Assembly (NCBI GenBank): GCA_964594175.1
Contig: CAZQLM010000042.1
Coordinates: 1-7,765 of the forward strand
Source of the DNA: SZUA-1535 sp964594175
GTDB lineage: Archaea > Aenigmatarchaeota > Aenigmatarchaeia > Aenigmatarchaeales > SZUA-1535
Direction of reading: 5' to 3'
Length of the DNA: 7,765 bases
Shown: piece by piece, positions 6,945 to 7,765 of the stretch
How the letters are laid out: every line of letters begins with the position of its first letter
Position numbering within the stretch: the first letter of the stretch is position 1
Program-made: the position numbers and the translations under genes
The notes under the pieces: generated by a model
The model's database searches: none
What the model was told of the DNA's origin: nothing
What the model saw: only the letters and a program-made list of their open reading frames with translations

Positions 6945-7697
6945 TTACATTACTTCTTCTCTCAATTTTCTTTTCCACAGAAAATTGGAAATTCTTTGGG
7001 TTCCTATACCACAACAAGCTGTATACCATTCTTCAGGAACTGGAATATCTAAAATTTTAATAAACTTATCACCATGGATATGAGAACCTGCTATTTCTGT
7101 CCATTTTTCCTCATCTTTCATTTCTATATCAATCACCCTTATTTCACCTGTTTTTAATTCTTCATCGTATTTTCTTTTTATCTTTAGATCCAACTTAAAA
7201 TTCTTCTGTAAAGCATTGTAAAGTTCGTTTAATAAAGTAGTTTGTGTATAATTCACAAACTCCTTTGGACCTATCCACACACATTCTATTCTTCTAAAAT
7301 GAATTAACCTATACTCATTATCAGGATTACTCTCGTCTCTTGAGGAATAACCGCTATCGTCAAAAACTTTTAATGGAGAAGGAGGGTTAATTTTAAAGTA
7401 CTCTGAAAACCACCAGTAAAAAGGTTCGCACTGCCAGTGAACATTTACATAATTTTTTCTTTTTCCTTTTACACGAAATATTTCATTACTAACTTCATCA
7501 GAAAATCTTTCACCTGTTCCCATTAATTTTTCTGTGTATTCATATGGAATAAGCTTAGGAGCAATAACTTCTTTAAATCCTAGAGTTTGGATAACCTTTT
7601 TTGCTGTAGCATTGACTTTGTTAAACACCTTAGTATATTCTGGTGAGTAAAAATTTATCCCCTTATCTAACTCGTATATACCTTTGTCCCTTTTCAT
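6945..7697 (-). CDS. Stand-alone atypical SerRS-like class II catalytic domain
   Basis: The 250-residue protein matches only the catalytic core of the methanogen-type seryl-tRNA synthetase, normally about 500 residues. Motif 1 is GFKEVIAPKLIP (40-51). HWQCEPFY provides the first zinc ligand, C90. Motif 2 is FRRIECVWIG (134-143), with the ATP-contacting Arg and the second ligand, E138. After a short helical insertion, WTEIAGSHIHGDKF (199-212) corresponds to the WLEFQNLSI.GDKY region I recall from SerRS. TACCGIGTQR (226-235) provides the third ligand, C228, and motif 3 with R235. The N-terminal tRNA-binding domain is absent, and the ATG after a TATA-like box rules out a longer frame. Bacterial proteins of this architecture, the amino acid:carrier protein ligases, activate an amino acid and load it onto a carrier protein's phosphopantetheine. 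No carrier gene is visible here. Amino-acid adenylation is likely; the acceptor and the amino acid are unknown. The gene looks more AT-rich than the ATPase gene. Confidence 0.8.
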   Translation of the reverse strand: MKRDKGIYELDKGINFYSPEYTKVFNKVNATAKKVIQTLGFKEVIAPKLIPYEYTEKLMGTGERFSDEVSNEIFRVKGKRKNYVNVHWQCEPFYWWFSEYFKINPPSPLKVFDDSGYSSRDESNPDNEYRLIHFRRIECVWIGPKEFVNYTQTTLLNELYNALQKNFKLDLKIKRKYDEELKTGEIRVIDIEMKDEEKWTEIAGSHIHGDKFIKILDIPVPEEWYTACCGIGTQRISNFLWKRKLREEVM

Positions 7698-7723
7698 GAA
7701 TCACAATATAGTAGTAAATTTTT

Positions 7724-7733
7724 TAAATTTAAA
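7724..7733 (-). promoter_or_regulatory. TATA-like box for the SerRS-like gene
   Basis: On the minus strand TTTAAATTTA is centred about 31 bases before the ATG at 7697. No Shine-Dalgarno sequence precedes that ATG (the adjacent bases are ATTGTGATT). The layout suggests a very short 5' leader and supports the ATG as the true N-terminus. Confidence 0.4.
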
Positions 7734-7765
7734 GTAATCATTAGAAATTTTCTGCAAAATCTTAG

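Noticed and set aside
1..7765. CRISPR array, tRNA gene, insertion-sequence ends
   Set aside because: I saw no regularly spaced repeats, no tRNA arms with a T-loop signature and no paired terminal inverted repeats with a transposase.

Overview
The window reads as part of the chromosome of an archaeon, probably an uncultivated AT-rich lineage. The archaeal signs are: a catalytic domain of the atypical (methanogen-type) seryl-tRNA synthetase family; an archaeal-style chromosomal toxin-antitoxin remnant; and genes with no Shine-Dalgarno sequence whose start codons lie about 25-31 bases after an AT-rich TATA-like box, as in leaderless archaeal transcripts. The methionyl-tRNA synthetase is of the bacterial (Thermus-like) architecture, which suggests old lateral transfer and fits a DPANN-like or similar lineage. 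No rRNA or marker protein fixes the taxon, so this placement is inference.

Layout from left to right. Positions 1-577 (+) hold the 3' part of a gene cut by the window edge, probably a Toprim-fold protein resembling DUF3226. Four bases later, 582-2555 (+) encodes a full-length methionyl-tRNA synthetase with a fused C-terminal tRNA-binding OB domain, followed by a terminator-like hairpin at 2600-2622. Positions 2556-3070 contain no intact gene. They hold the N-terminal half of a RelE-like toxin (+) colliding head-on with a RelB-like antitoxin (-), which looks like a rearrangement scar, followed by divergent promoters. Positions 3071-4342 (+) encode a secreted lipoprotein glycoside hydrolase of clan GH-A type. 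Two minus-strand genes fill the rest: a P2-type Ca2+-transporting ATPase (6902-4440) and, upstream of it, a 250-residue stand-alone catalytic domain of the atypical seryl-tRNA synthetase fold (7697-6945).

The genes do not form one pathway. The two aaRS-type proteins are unrelated in class (I and II) and far apart. The most interesting gene is the stand-alone SerRS-like protein. It keeps the three zinc ligands and the class II motifs, but it has no tRNA-binding domain and differs at positions I align with serine-contact residues. This resembles, by architecture, the amino acid:carrier protein ligases known from bacteria. The Toprim and SerRS-like genes at the two ends look more AT-rich than the ATPase gene in hand-counted lines, so they may be accessory genes flanking a more conserved core.
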